A stretch of DNA of 64,000 nucleotides from Nostoc commune NIES-4072 (GCF_003113895.1 NZ_BDUD01000002.1:496001-560000); one strand, 5' to 3'; numbered from the stretch's first letter, positions 9,321 through 19,460 are shown. Translations and numbers: made by a program. The notes: generated by a model from the sequence alone, not told the origin.

Positions 9321-9993
9321 AAAACTCTCTGGTTATAACACCTAAACCTTCTCCACTGACCTCACCTTTGCAGGGGTACACTAATGCTCCATTACTGATT
9401 TCCCAATTTCCGGATTTAGCCTTGGGATATTTTGATGATTTAAAATGTACCTTAGTGAGGTCTGTTATGTATGAACTTACTACACAAGTTTGCAAAACGT
9501 CATCAATAAACTTTTATACATTTCTCAATCAAAATTTAAAAAATTGTAAACGAATGATAGACTTCAATAACCAATTTGTTATGGTTATATCGATTTGCTG
9601 GATAGTTGGCTAAGTTTGTAACAAATTGTTAGAATCTACTTTTAAGGTTGCCTTAACCTTTAAAGAAGAAATAAAAGACAAAAATTTTCACTTTTTTAAG
9701 AATTTGTTGGTTGATGCTGTAGGTTTACAAACTGCAAAAATCTTTATATAACTGTAAAAACCAACATCCTGGAACTTGATAGGCAAAGATAATTAACAAA
9801 AAATTAATATTTAGCGTTGGCGTAGCCCATGTAGGCATCACATCCGAAAACCTGCATTGTTGATTTGTAGAACTAAATAACTTCTTTTCCCAGAGACCCT
9901 ATAAATAATAGTTCTCTGGCAAGGGTATTAGTGCTACTAAAAATTCTAATACCTAATTTTATTGCCGAAATTACACAAAAAACAGAGGAACAG
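9321..9993. promoter_or_regulatory. Divergent intergenic region between cytochrome and redox operon
   Basis: About 670 AT-rich bases lie between two divergent 5' ends, so promoters for both must lie here. I cannot place a confident -10/-35 pair by eye. A Nostoc-type short repeat (GCGTTGGCGTAGCCCATG) lies around 9813-9835. A spurious upstream ATG at 9931 is in frame with the old yellow enzyme but lacks a ribosome binding site. Confidence 0.4.
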
Positions 9994-11388
9994 ATGGAAA
10001 ACGATATTATCTTTGAGCCATTGAGGTTTCGTAACCTCACGGTCAAAAATCGGATTTTTCGCTCTAGTATTTCTGGAAGATGGGATAACTATGATGGTTC
10101 AGGTACCCAAGCCCGAATCAACTGGGAAGAAAAGTTTGCTCGTGGTGGTGTAGGGGCTATTATTACTTCCTTTGTGCCAGTCGCCATTCGGGGAAGAATT
10201 ATGCCCAATTACGCCACTATTCACAGCGATGAGACTGTTCCCTTTTGGCGAAAAGTTGGAGAAAAAGTCCACGAATATGATTGTAAATTTATCTTGCAAT
10301 TAAGCCATTCTGGACGACAGCAAGATATTGGTGGTGTAGAAAACTTAGGGAAAAAAGCGTTAAGTTCCACCAGCCAAACTGAGCCATTCCACGGCTTTTT
10401 GTGTCAAGCGATGACACTAATAGAGATTCAAGAAACAATCCAATACTTTGCTGATGGTGCTAGACGTGTCCGTGAAGCAGGTTTGGATGGAATAGAATTG
10501 CACAGTGCTAATGGATATCTTTTTAACCAATTTCTCAGTTCTGGAATTAACGACCGTCAAGATGAATATGGTGGTTCATTAGAGAATCGAGCGCGGTTTT
10601 TGCTAGATGTAATTAGAGCAATCCGCAAAGAAGTAGGCAACGACTTTCACCTGCAATTTAAAATTAGTGCTGTTGACTATAACAACGCCGTCACCTTTTG
10701 GGAAAAACCAGGTAATACCATAGAAGATTCTATCCAAATTTGTAAATGGGCAGAAGAAGCTGGGGCTGATGGCGTCCATGTGTCAACTGGTAGCTTGTTT
10801 CCTCATCCACTCAATCCCATTGGTGATTTTAATTTCGATGTCATTAGTAAAACTTATGACACCATGTTGTCGAGTGGCGTAGAGACCACACGCAACTACA
10901 TTTTATTTCGCAAGTCATTTTTGCATCCCCTTTTCAATCTTTTATGGAATCGAGTCAAAAAGCAATTGCCTCCTCAACCATTTAGTGGTGATGAAGTAAA
11001 AGACCCGAAAATCAAGCAATTACTGATAGAGAACCAAGGCAGAAACTTGTTGGATGCCAGAGAAATTAAAAAGCATGTTAATATTCCCGTATTATGTACT
11101 GGTGGTTTGCAGCAGGCTTCTTATATTCGTCAGGCAATTAATGATAAGTATTGCGATGGCGTCACAATGGCTCGTACCCTAATTGCTAACAATGATCTAG
11201 TTAAAATTTTTCAGGCAGGTAAAGACCTGGCAGATAAACCCTGTACCTATTGCAATAAATGCCTGCTGAATGTAACTGAAAATCCTTTAGGTTGTTACGA
11301 GCAGGATCGCTTCAATAGCTATGAAGAGATGATGGCAGAAGTGATGTCAGTTTTTCATCCAACTCAGTTTGCAAATTCATCTAAATAA
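9994..11388 (+). CDS. Old yellow enzyme family NADH:flavin oxidoreductase
   Basis: I chose the ATG at 9994 (MENDIIFEPL) because AGAGGA precedes it at normal spacing; an in-frame ATG at 9931 has no such site. The protein is an FMN-binding TIM barrel. The N-terminal FEPLRFRNLTVKNRI, the active-site region LQLSHSGRQ and the FMN phosphate region LCTGGLQQ are characteristic. The substrate-side HSANGYLFNQFLS motif is also present. The end, CTYCNKCLLN then a fourth Cys (GCYEQ), resembles the cluster-binding Cys set of dienoyl-CoA-reductase-like members, but the second helper domain is absent. It would reduce an activated C=C bond with NAD(P)H. It is the first gene of a tight operon with the genes to 17269. 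Confidence 0.9.
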   Translation: MENDIIFEPLRFRNLTVKNRIFRSSISGRWDNYDGSGTQARINWEEKFARGGVGAIITSFVPVAIRGRIMPNYATIHSDETVPFWRKVGEKVHEYDCKFILQLSHSGRQQDIGGVENLGKKALSSTSQTEPFHGFLCQAMTLIEIQETIQYFADGARRVREAGLDGIELHSANGYLFNQFLSSGINDRQDEYGGSLENRARFLLDVIRAIRKEVGNDFHLQFKISAVDYNNAVTFWEKPGNTIEDSIQICKWAEEAGADGVHVSTGSLFPHPLNPIGDFNFDVISKTYDTMLSSGVETTRNYILFRKSFLHPLFNLLWNRVKKQLPPQPFSGDEVKDPKIKQLLIENQGRNLLDAREIKKHVNIPVLCTGGLQQASYIRQAINDKYCDGVTMARTLIANNDLVKIFQAGKDLADKPCTYCNKCLLNVTENPLGCYEQDRFNSYEEMMAEVMSVFHPTQFANSSK

Positions 11389-11454
11389 AAAAGCGATGGG
11401 TATCACATTGACAATTTCGCTTACAGATAATCTCCATAATAGAGGGAGCGTTTC

Positions 11455-12921
11455 ATGACTGAACAAACAAACCCTACCCTACTTTCTTCCCCGCTAAAGG
11501 GATTCTTCAAGCGGATTTGGGTTGTGATTGTGGGTGTTGTAGCAGTAGCAGTCTTTTTATTGTGGCCTGTTTTGTCTAACTCCCCAGTGGATTATGCTGA
11601 CATTGAAAACCACTTTAAATATGGTTCAATCGGTAGCGAACCCATCAATGGCATCCCTTACTGGATTTGGAAAGTTTTACCAGATTTATTCCCAGATAAA
11701 TTACCTGGGAAAGGTTATACTTCTCTGGGATTTATCAAAGAACCTGATAAAGATTTGCCTGTAGGTTTTTCGCAACGGAGAGTTTTTATTGATCGAGTTG
11801 GGTTGAATTGTGCTGTATGTCATACAGGGACATTGCGAGATACCCCTAATAGCGAACATCAAGTCATCACCACGATGCCTGCTAACGTGCTTAATTTGCA
11901 GGGATATATCAAATTCTTATCAGCAGTTGGTGTGGATGAGCGCTTTACTGCTAACCGGATGTTGCCAGAAATTGAAAAAATAAGTGGCGGCCTGAATCCC
12001 GTTGAAAAATTACTTTATCGCTTTATAGCAATTCCCCAAACTAGAGATGCCCTAATTAATCAGGCATATCGACTTAAGTTTGTTGAAGAACAACCAGATT
12101 GGGGTCCAGGAAGAGTAGATACTTTTAATCCTTATAAAGCAATTCAATTCCATTTTCCAATGGATAAATTGCGTCAGGATGAATTGATTGGTACTTCTGA
12201 TTTCCCTTCAGTTTGGAATCAAAAACCCCGCGAGGGATTGCAGTTACACTGGGATGGTAATAACACTTCCGTTGATGAACGAAATAAGAGTGCAGCTTTA
12301 GGGACTGGAGTCACACCCACAACCATCGATTTGCCTCGAATTCAACGCATTGCCGATTGGCTTTGGGAACTACCACCACCAAAATTCCCTTACGAAGTTA
12401 ATGAAACTTTAGCGGCCACAGGAAAACCACTTTTTGAAAGTAATTGCGCTAGCTGTCACGCTTTTGGTGGTGCGTATATCGGCAAAGTTATACCAATTCA
12501 AGAAATTGGTACAGACCGACATCGCCTAGATTCATTTACTTATGAAACCATTTCTAACCAAAATACTCTGTATGCAGGTTATCCGTGGCGCTTTGAGCAT
12601 TTCCGTAAGACTAATGGTTATGCAAATATGCCCCTTGATGGTGTTTGGTTACGCAGCCCTTATTTGCACAATGGTTCAGTCCCCACCCTCCGGGATTTAC
12701 TAGAAAAACCAGAGAACAGACCACAAGAATTCTATCGGGGCTACGACGTTATCGATAGAGCAAAAGTTGGCTTTGTCTCTGATGTCGCCGAAGAGAATGG
12801 TAAAAAATACTTCAAGTTCGATACAAAACTTGATGGTAACAGTAATAGCGGTCACTTGTACGGCGTTGATCTTTCTTCAGAACAGAAAGATGCAATTGTT
12901 GAGTACATGAAGAAACTTTGA
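11455..12921 (+). CDS. Membrane-anchored di-heme cytochrome c (first of tandem pair)
   Basis: 488 residues: a cytosolic N-terminus, one membrane anchor (about 21-40), then a periplasmic or lumenal domain with two heme sites, CAVCH (119-123) and CASCH (331-335). PYLHNGSVPTLRDLL near the end is the conserved distal-helix motif of this cytochrome group. AGAGGGAGCG upstream is a good ribosome binding site. It is a clear paralogue of the next gene, with the same motif order and near-identical stretches such as CASCHAFGG and RPQ.FYRG. It probably passes electrons from the oxidoreductases of the operon to a membrane or soluble acceptor. Confidence 0.88.
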   Translation: MTEQTNPTLLSSPLKGFFKRIWVVIVGVVAVAVFLLWPVLSNSPVDYADIENHFKYGSIGSEPINGIPYWIWKVLPDLFPDKLPGKGYTSLGFIKEPDKDLPVGFSQRRVFIDRVGLNCAVCHTGTLRDTPNSEHQVITTMPANVLNLQGYIKFLSAVGVDERFTANRMLPEIEKISGGLNPVEKLLYRFIAIPQTRDALINQAYRLKFVEEQPDWGPGRVDTFNPYKAIQFHFPMDKLRQDELIGTSDFPSVWNQKPREGLQLHWDGNNTSVDERNKSAALGTGVTPTTIDLPRIQRIADWLWELPPPKFPYEVNETLAATGKPLFESNCASCHAFGGAYIGKVIPIQEIGTDRHRLDSFTYETISNQNTLYAGYPWRFEHFRKTNGYANMPLDGVWLRSPYLHNGSVPTLRDLLEKPENRPQEFYRGYDVIDRAKVGFVSDVAEENGKKYFKFDTKLDGNSNSGHLYGVDLSSEQKDAIVEYMKKL

Positions 12922-12952
12922 AGGACACTTTAGCAAGGAGAAACCTAAGTTT

Positions 12953-14389
12953 ATGGCAATACTTAAGTCAAAATTAGGGAAAATAATCACCTCAATTGCT
13001 GTAGTTATTGTCCTTCTTTTTGGGGTTGTGGGTTACGTCGGATGGTACAACCTTTTCCGCGAAGTCCCTAGCGAAGTTTACAAGTCACCAGAGGATCATT
13101 TTAAATATGGTTCTATTGGTACAGAACAGGCGCAAGGTGTACCCTATTGGATTTGGTTAGTATTGCCACGGATATTTCCCGATAAGTTACCAGGACCAGG
13201 CGGTTATACTTCTTTGGGAATTACATGGGAAGAAGGTAAAGAACTACCAGTTGGTTTCGCTAAAAAAACAATTGGGTTTCCCAGAGTCGGGATAACTTGT
13301 GCTGTTTGTCATCATACCACTTATCGAGAAAACCTCAAAGATAAGCCAACAATCATTGCAGCCGGGCCTGCGAATAAATTCGATTCTCAAGGCTATATCC
13401 GCTTTCTTAGTAACGCTGCTAGCGATCCCAGATTTGAACCTGACTATATCCTTGATGAAATCAAATATAGCCATGAGTTTCCTTGGTGGGAAAACCTGCT
13501 TTATCGCTTTGTGATTATTCCCCAAACGAAGAAAGGACTGTTGCAACAAAAAGCAGACTTTGCTTGGACTGATTCTCGTCCCAATTGGGGGCCGGGTAGA
13601 ATTGACCCGTTTAACCCTGTGAAGTTCACTACCTTAAAGTTGCCTAAAGATGACACCATTGGGAACTCAGATATGATGCCTCTGTGGAATGAAAAGCAAC
13701 ACCAAAACTTTGCCCTGCATTGGGATGGTTTAGAAACTTCGCTACGAGAAACGGTGCAAACTGGAGCTATTGGTGATGGTGCAACTAAAGAGTCTCTACC
13801 AGTAGAGGATCTCCAAAGGGTAGAAGATTATATTTCGGAATTACCACCTCCCAAATATCCGTTTGCAGTTGATCAGCAACTAGCTACACAAGGAAAAGCA
13901 ATTTTTAACAATACTTGTGCCTCTTGTCATGCATTTGGCGGCGAAAGGACTGGTAAGGTGATTCCTGTTGAAGAAGTGGGAACTGACCGCCACCGTCTAG
14001 ATATGTGGACACAGCAAGCAGCAGATACTTACAACAAATTTGGTGATGGCTATTCTTGGGATTTTAGCCAGTTACGGAAGACTAATGGTTATGTATCTGT
14101 CTCCCTTGATGGTCTTTGGTTAAGAGCGCCTTATCTCCATAACGGTTCAGTACCATCCTTACAAGACTTGTTAGAAAAACCAGAGAATCGCCCTCAATCT
14201 TTTTATCGAGGATTTGATGTTTACGACCAGAAAAAAGTTGGCTTTATTTCCGAAGGGGAAGAAGCACAACGTGTAGGTTTTAAATACGATATTAACGTTC
14301 CTGGTAATAGTAACCAAGGACATATCTATGGCACCGATTTACCCACCAAAGATAAACAAGCATTAGTCGAATATCTCAAAACTTTATAA
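12953..14389 (+). CDS. Membrane-anchored di-heme cytochrome c (second of tandem pair)
   Basis: 478 residues with an N-terminal anchor (about 9-31) and heme sites CAVCH (116-120) and CASCH (322-326). Like its neighbour it carries DHFKYGSIG, PYWIW and PYLHNGSVPSLQDLL, so the two arose by tandem duplication and then diverged. The gap to the previous gene is 31 bp and to the next 7 bp, which implies one transcript. The ATG follows AAGGAGAAACC. Both copies keep all heme ligands visible by motif, so both are probably functional. Confidence 0.88.
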   Translation: MAILKSKLGKIITSIAVVIVLLFGVVGYVGWYNLFREVPSEVYKSPEDHFKYGSIGTEQAQGVPYWIWLVLPRIFPDKLPGPGGYTSLGITWEEGKELPVGFAKKTIGFPRVGITCAVCHHTTYRENLKDKPTIIAAGPANKFDSQGYIRFLSNAASDPRFEPDYILDEIKYSHEFPWWENLLYRFVIIPQTKKGLLQQKADFAWTDSRPNWGPGRIDPFNPVKFTTLKLPKDDTIGNSDMMPLWNEKQHQNFALHWDGLETSLRETVQTGAIGDGATKESLPVEDLQRVEDYISELPPPKYPFAVDQQLATQGKAIFNNTCASCHAFGGERTGKVIPVEEVGTDRHRLDMWTQQAADTYNKFGDGYSWDFSQLRKTNGYVSVSLDGLWLRAPYLHNGSVPSLQDLLEKPENRPQSFYRGFDVYDQKKVGFISEGEEAQRVGFKYDINVPGNSNQGHIYGTDLPTKDKQALVEYLKTL

Positions 14390-14396
14390 CCAAGCG

Positions 14397-15677
14397 ATGA
14401 ACAAATATGCTGTTTGGTTTCGCCGCATCGTCTGGCTAGGCGTGATCCAAGACTGGGCGATCGGCTTCCCGGCGATCTTTGCACCGAATTGGTTGCTGGA
14501 ATTACTCCACCAAAGACCTAGCCAAGACCCGGTATGGACTTCCTTTGCTGGCTTGTTAGTGGTTCTGCTGTCGCTGTTCTACATTCCTGGAGCAAATGAC
14601 CCATACCGCTATACTGCTAACGCCGTGTTAGCGACTCTTTCTCGTCCGCCTGGAGTCCTCTTCTTTTTCTTTCTTTACCCCAACATATATCCTGCCTTCG
14701 GAATTATTGACTTAGTTTTGTGCCTATTCCAAATTCCATTGTTGATACTAACTATGCTCAACAAACCTCAAGCTTCCACCCCGGATAAAGATGTTTTCGA
14801 GTATGACGGGTCTACTTATAACGAAGTAAAAGAAGTTGGTTTTAGTGGCCCCTACGGTCAACCACTGCCTTATCATGAGGGTCTGGGAATAACCAAGTTT
14901 TTACAGTTTCTCAACGATTCGGCGCGGAATATGTTCGATAAACGGGATATCCGCCCTTATTACGACAAGTTAATTCACGCCAATGGTGTTTGTTGCTCAG
15001 GCATTTGGCGAATTAGTGAGGATTCCCCTTATACAGGCTACTTCGCTAAGGGTTCAGAAGGCTTAGTGTTTGCCCGCCTCTCGGTTGCTGGTGCTGGAAT
15101 TAAGCGGGGTGATCGCAGGGCCTTTGGAATTGCGGGTAAGGTTTATCCTACCCTAAACCCCAACGAAAAGGTAAAACCAGGCAATTTTGTGACTGTCGAT
15201 TATCTGACAGGCATTAAGACAAAGCATATTACTGATACTGAGTTAACTAACTTTCCCTCTGTTGGTTTAGATATTGGAGCTAACTTAGTTAACCGAATCA
15301 TTTTCCGACTGATGGACAAAAGACCAGGGTTTCGTCAGCTATTCCCAATCTCAACTCTTGCCTTGGCGCCAGGAAGCAAAGTTGTTACCCCAGACCAATT
15401 TATGCTGAGGGTAATGGAAGGCACAGTCAAAATAGATGCAGAAGACTTCCGCGATGAATTGCGGTTAGAAAAGTATCCTGACCACAAATTGGTCTATACG
15501 ATCAACGTCAAAAACTTCAATGAAAAAGAGTGGACGAAGTTGGGTGTGATTGAATTCAATGACTATTCCATTTGTGAAGGTTGTGATAAACGGATACATT
15601 TTTGGATTCCCCGCGACATCCCAGTACCGGAAAGAGATAACCTTGCCCGTCCAGCAGATCCTGTAGTGATTAAGTAA
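14397..15677 (+). CDS. Four-TM domain fused to a catalase-like domain
   Basis: 426 residues. The first ~120 hold about four membrane helices, including a Phe-rich helix around residues 80-100. The rest is soluble. Its start, HANGVCCSGIWRISED then SPYTGYFAKGSEGLVFARLS, followed by RRAFGIAGKVYPT, follows the order of conserved strands of the catalase superfamily: His region, then a strand ending F.RLS, then a G.R.FGIAGK strand. A late CEGCDKRIHFW segment adds a Cys pair. I infer a membrane-tethered heme peroxidase or oxygenase-like protein. The catalase link is by pattern only and could be wrong. It sits between the cytochromes and the GMC oxidase, 5-7 bp from each. Confidence 0.55.
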   Translation: MNKYAVWFRRIVWLGVIQDWAIGFPAIFAPNWLLELLHQRPSQDPVWTSFAGLLVVLLSLFYIPGANDPYRYTANAVLATLSRPPGVLFFFFLYPNIYPAFGIIDLVLCLFQIPLLILTMLNKPQASTPDKDVFEYDGSTYNEVKEVGFSGPYGQPLPYHEGLGITKFLQFLNDSARNMFDKRDIRPYYDKLIHANGVCCSGIWRISEDSPYTGYFAKGSEGLVFARLSVAGAGIKRGDRRAFGIAGKVYPTLNPNEKVKPGNFVTVDYLTGIKTKHITDTELTNFPSVGLDIGANLVNRIIFRLMDKRPGFRQLFPISTLALAPGSKVVTPDQFMLRVMEGTVKIDAEDFRDELRLEKYPDHKLVYTINVKNFNEKEWTKLGVIEFNDYSICEGCDKRIHFWIPRDIPVPERDNLARPADPVVIK

Positions 15678-15682
15678 ATCCT

Positions 15683-17269
15683 ATGAGCCAGCAATTTGAT
15701 GTCATCGTGATTGGTAGCGGCTTTGGTGGGTCAGTAGTTACCTGCCGTTTGGCTGAATCAGGAGCGCGGGTTTTAGTGTTGGAACGCGGTCGGCGTTGGA
15801 CTAAAGACCAATACCCACGTCAAGCCAAAGATGCCTGGATTTATGAACACACCCAGCCGCAAAAACATAATGGCTGGCTCGATTTACGTTTCTTTAAGGG
15901 GATGGCTGTTGCTCAGGGGGCGGGGGTTGGTGGCGGTTCTCTATGCTATTCCAGCGTGGTTTTGGAGGCGAATCCAACACGATTTGAGCAGGGCTGGCCA
16001 CCGGAAATTACTTACAGTGAATTGCTGCCTTACTACGATCGCGTGCGGAAAATGATGGGTGTGCATCCCATACCCCCAGGGCAGCATACCCAACGGGCGA
16101 AATTGATGCAACAAGCGGCGCAAAAGGTGGGGTATGGTGATCGCTTCCAAAGTATGCCCCTAGCAATCTCCTTCGATCCAGACTGGAACTACCAACTGGA
16201 AGACCCATTGAATGAAAAGCACTCCCGGCAATTTGTCAATGCCCAAGGACAAAAACAAGGCACTTGTATCCATCTGGGTAATTGCGATTTGGGATGTGAT
16301 GTCCACGCCAAGAACACCCTCGATTTGAACTATATCCCCGCAGGGGAAAATAAAGGGGCAGAAGTGCGATCGCTCCACTTGGTACGTTATATTCAACCAG
16401 ATGAGGGCGGCTATCGTGTCATCTTCGACCGCATCGAAGACGGTCAACTAATTCGTGGGGAAGAGAGGGGCAAAATAATTGTCATTGCCGCAGGTTCCCT
16501 TGGCTCCACCGAATTGCTACTGAACAGCCGCGATAAATACGGCACTTTACCCAAAATTAGTAGGCAGCTCGGTAAAAATTGGAGTGCTAACGCCAACGTT
16601 CTTACACCGGATTTCTACAGCAAAGATGTTGAGGTTAAGCAGTCCATGGGCCCAACTATTACCGCAGGTATGGATTTTACTGACGGTAGCTTTGAGGGAG
16701 AGAGTTTTATTATTGAAGATGATGGCTTTCCCAACATGTTGCTTAATGCCATTAGCAGCAAACTAAATTCTGGCAAATTCAGCTTATTTGCCTTAGCTTT
16801 ACGCAACCACTTGCAGCGTGGGTTGGACGAAAAGAATCCTTTAAGCAACGTTATGGTTTGGCTAGGTGCGGGTGTTGATGCTGCCGATGGGCAACTTTCT
16901 CTTGGTCGCAACTGGCTCAAACCTTGGGAAACAGACTTAAAACTTGATTGGAATATCCAGCGCTCAAAGGCTGCAATTGATGCCATCCTCAATCTGCAAA
17001 AGCAACTTTCTCAAGCCAACGGCGGTAAACTTTACATTCCCTTCTACTGGTCGGTTCTCCGCAGTTTGTTAACAGTGCATCCCCTTGGAGGATGCAAAAT
17101 GGGGACGACAGAGGAAGATGGCGTTGTCGATCACAAAGGCGAAGCCTTCGGCTACAAAAATCTTTACGTTGCTGATGGGGCTATTTTACCTCAAGCTGTT
17201 GGGCGCAACCCTTCCATGACCATCGCTGCTTTAGCAGAACGGGTGGCTCACTTGATGATGAGCAACTGA
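15683..17269 (+). CDS. GMC-type FAD oxidoreductase (cholesterol-oxidase-like)
   Basis: 528 residues. The N-terminal FAD motif GSGFGGSVVTCRLAESG is followed by LERGRRW. The middle has GVGGGSLCYSSV, the GMC flavin-contact region. The C-terminal signature HPLGGCKMG, then NLYVADGAILPQAVGRNPSM, is typical of GMC enzymes. HPLGG carries the usual active-site His; the Asn of GRNPS is the second catalytic residue. It would oxidise an alcohol, possibly a sterol-like or hydrophobic one, passing electrons to oxygen or to the cytochromes of the operon. No signal peptide. It ends the operon. Confidence 0.85.
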   Translation: MSQQFDVIVIGSGFGGSVVTCRLAESGARVLVLERGRRWTKDQYPRQAKDAWIYEHTQPQKHNGWLDLRFFKGMAVAQGAGVGGGSLCYSSVVLEANPTRFEQGWPPEITYSELLPYYDRVRKMMGVHPIPPGQHTQRAKLMQQAAQKVGYGDRFQSMPLAISFDPDWNYQLEDPLNEKHSRQFVNAQGQKQGTCIHLGNCDLGCDVHAKNTLDLNYIPAGENKGAEVRSLHLVRYIQPDEGGYRVIFDRIEDGQLIRGEERGKIIVIAAGSLGSTELLLNSRDKYGTLPKISRQLGKNWSANANVLTPDFYSKDVEVKQSMGPTITAGMDFTDGSFEGESFIIEDDGFPNMLLNAISSKLNSGKFSLFALALRNHLQRGLDEKNPLSNVMVWLGAGVDAADGQLSLGRNWLKPWETDLKLDWNIQRSKAAIDAILNLQKQLSQANGGKLYIPFYWSVLRSLLTVHPLGGCKMGTTEEDGVVDHKGEAFGYKNLYVADGAILPQAVGRNPSMTIAALAERVAHLMMSN

Positions 17270-17305
17270 TATCATATCCCCAGAGCTAGAACACCGATTT
17301 AGTAA

Positions 17306-17622
17306 TCACGATGAAGTAACAGAATGCTCAGTAGTGTGAGTAAAAATTTTGGCAAGGACATGAAGATTGTGAACAACGGCGGTACGGCGAAGGTCAAAGA
17401 GATTTTTGCGAGAACCAACATAACGAGCTTGCTCCCCCTGCCATCGACCAATGTGGAATAAAGAATGCTCAACAGCAACACGTTCTCTGAGCTTGGCACG
17501 GCCAGCAGGAGTTAATTGACGTTGTTTTAATTCTTGGAACAATGGTTCATCAGGATGAATCGAAACACTGCGTCCAGTTTTAGAAGTAGTGCAGCGTTCT
17601 CTTAGTGGACAAGGTTACAACC
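17306..17622 (-). pseudogene. IS1182-type transposase, C-terminal fragment
   Basis: Read on the minus strand, the frame runs PCPLRERCTTSKTGRSV, then KLRERVAVEHSLFHIGRWQG, and NLFDLRRTAVVHNLHVLA. This is the Cys-rich insert plus terminal catalytic helix region of IS1182-like DDE transposases. Nothing of the first 300 or so residues remains. The 5' end joins a Tn3 transposase fragment at about 17622, so two unrelated elements were fused by deletion. Confidence 0.75.
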
Positions 17623-17948
17623 ATAAGCAAAGGTAGTTAGTAAATAACGCTCAATAGCATGTTCTAACTTGGGGTCAGAGCCGCTCATTGGCCCAAAATG
17701 TCTTGTAAAATTAGTCCAATAATCAACATTTTTCAGAATATCAATTAAATTGCGTTCTGGAAAACGTTCTTCAACTGCTTCTATCAGTGCCTTGGCTTGG
17801 AGACTCAATTCATGACGTGGCGGCTTTTTTAATACTGGTTCTCCTTGGTCATTAATAACAACTTGACGGTTATCAGGATAAGCTTCATCTACTTGAAGTG
17901 CTGTATCAGCAAGCATTGACTTTAATTGCTGAACAAAGCTATCGGCAG
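17615..17948 (-). pseudogene. Tn3-family transposase (TnpA), internal fragment
   Basis: The minus-strand frame contains ERNLIDILKNVDYWTNFTRH, FGPMSGSDPKLE and YLLTTFAYGCNL, the strongly conserved middle of Tn3 TnpA. The frame extends further upstream to 18279, but that part is repeat-rich and not transposase-like. The C-terminal catalytic part is absent, being cut at the IS1182 junction. Another Tn3 fragment (N-terminal) lies at 30037-30195 on the opposite strand. These may be pieces of one old Tn3 element. Confidence 0.75.
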
Positions 17949-17954
17949 TTGAAC

Positions 17955-18125
17955 CAAGAGGCAGGGGGAAGGGGGCACTTAGCTGGGGGAAGTGCCCCCT
18001 TCCTCCTGCTGTGGAATGAAGGGGGGAACATGGGTCTGATTCCCCCACTTCTCCTAAGTGGTTCAAGTGAGGGTGGGGTCGAATCCCCATCTGAACTATC
18101 CCCCCTGCTCCCTGCTCCCTGCCCC
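17955..18125. repeat. G/C-tract repeats with hairpin
   Basis: Purine-rich GGGG runs and their complements alternate here (CCTGCTCCCTGCCCC type). GGGGGCACTT pairs with AAGTGCCCCC across a short loop near 17967-17999. Similar CCCCTGCCTCCCCTGC tracts occur at about 5440-5465 and at 58966-59000. They are common intergenic filler in Nostoc genomes and not coding. Confidence 0.5.
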
Positions 18126-18300
18126 TTTTCCTCTTTTTCAACACACTATTCGCTACACAGAACTCACGAGCGATCGCTTCCAGAAATTTTGGCTCGACTG
18201 AACCTAGTTTTGGTTCAAAATTTCTACAAATCAATGCTTTCAGCCGGATTTCTTTACAAAACTTTACAACGTGTCCCATTTTACACGTATTTCGTCATGA

Positions 18301-19371
18301 CCCCAAGAAGGAACCATTGAGGCAGACGCACCAAATCGTTGGCAACAGATTGTTACCTTTGCTGATGGTGAGAGGCTGCTTATCAACAATACTGATTTAG
18401 ATGCTACCAGTGTTCCCTTTCCCAAAGAGCAGACTTATCCACCAGAATATACGGAAGCGATCGCTCAAATTAAAGAACAGCATCAGAGAGAGTTAGAACG
18501 ACTTTCCAAGGAATTGAGGATTGGTTTGCAAGCAGAAGCAGCTACTACAGCCGAAGCCCAAGTGCAAGAACAAATCCAATCCCTCCAAAACCTATACAAG
18601 CAGCAGAGAGAACAAAATATCCAGTTGCAGCAGCGATTGGATGAGATGGAGGGGTTACGGAAACTGGAAATTGAAAACCAACAACTCCTTTTTCGCATTC
18701 AGGAATTAGAAAACGCCGTACAACAGCGCCCTTCTCAAGAATGGGGGAATACCATGACCCAGCAGGCAACCAAAGCGTTGAATAAGCAGGTAAAGCAAGC
18801 ACTGGAGAAGACAATTGATTTGCGATCGCTAGCCCAGGAACCACCCAAAGAGAATGCTCAGGAATGCTTACGACTCATGGGCATGGCATTAAAGAATCTC
18901 GCCAGCGCGATGAACAATACCCAAGCACTCGAAGCTGCGGCCATAATTCTGGGCAGTAGTCCAACTCCTGAAGCGATCGCTTACCGAGCCGAGCAATTGT
19001 CAATGTTGCCCCAAGCGGTTAGCGACATTCGGCAGATACTTGCAAAACCCGGGTGTACTTGGCAGGAGTTTTGGGCAGTGGCTCAAGAGTACGAGGTAAT
19101 TAAGTCGGATTACTGGGCAGAACTTACCACCCAGGAAACAGAGTTAATTAAAACTCTCAAAAACACATCTACTGAACCTCGGACAATTGGCATTGGTTCT
19201 ATTGTTGCTCATGCTGACCCATACCGAACTCTGTATTTGCAGAGGGGCGAAGTTGTGGACGAGGTAGGGGGCAAAGTAGTTGTTGCCTGGGATCACTGGC
19301 GCAATGAGTTGAAAAAGACTCAAAGCTATTCCAGGGAAGAGTTGCGGTTTTGGCAGGGCGAAAACCAGTAA
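18301..19371 (+). pseudogene. Gene A, copy 1: coiled-coil protein of unknown function (5'-truncated)
   Basis: Open from the stop at 18298 with no ATG or GTG in the conserved part. It reads PQEGTIEADAPNRWQQI, then FADGERLLINNTD, then a long coiled coil (about 18450-18720, Gln/Glu/Leu-rich), then a conserved C-terminal domain (ECLRLMGMALKNLASAMNNT; VIKSDYWAELTTQE; IVAHADPYRTLYL). In another frame just upstream the sequence reads VFRHDPK, so a frameshift near 18300 and an N-terminal loss at the Tn3 junction are likely. I do not recognise the family. It is followed 90 bp later by gene B, and the A-B order is repeated at 22068-24199. Confidence 0.6.
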
Positions 19372-19460
19372 ATAAAGACTCGCTAAGAGAATAGCCAAAA
19401 AACTTAAACGTGGCATTGCAAACATGCCGCTCATATTGTCATGCAAATTTTGGAGGAATT

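Noticed and set aside
18060..18095. T-arm-like GGGGTCGAATCCCC suggesting a tRNA
   Set aside because: It sits in a G/C-tract repeat region, and no acceptor stem, anticodon arm or D arm can be paired around it.
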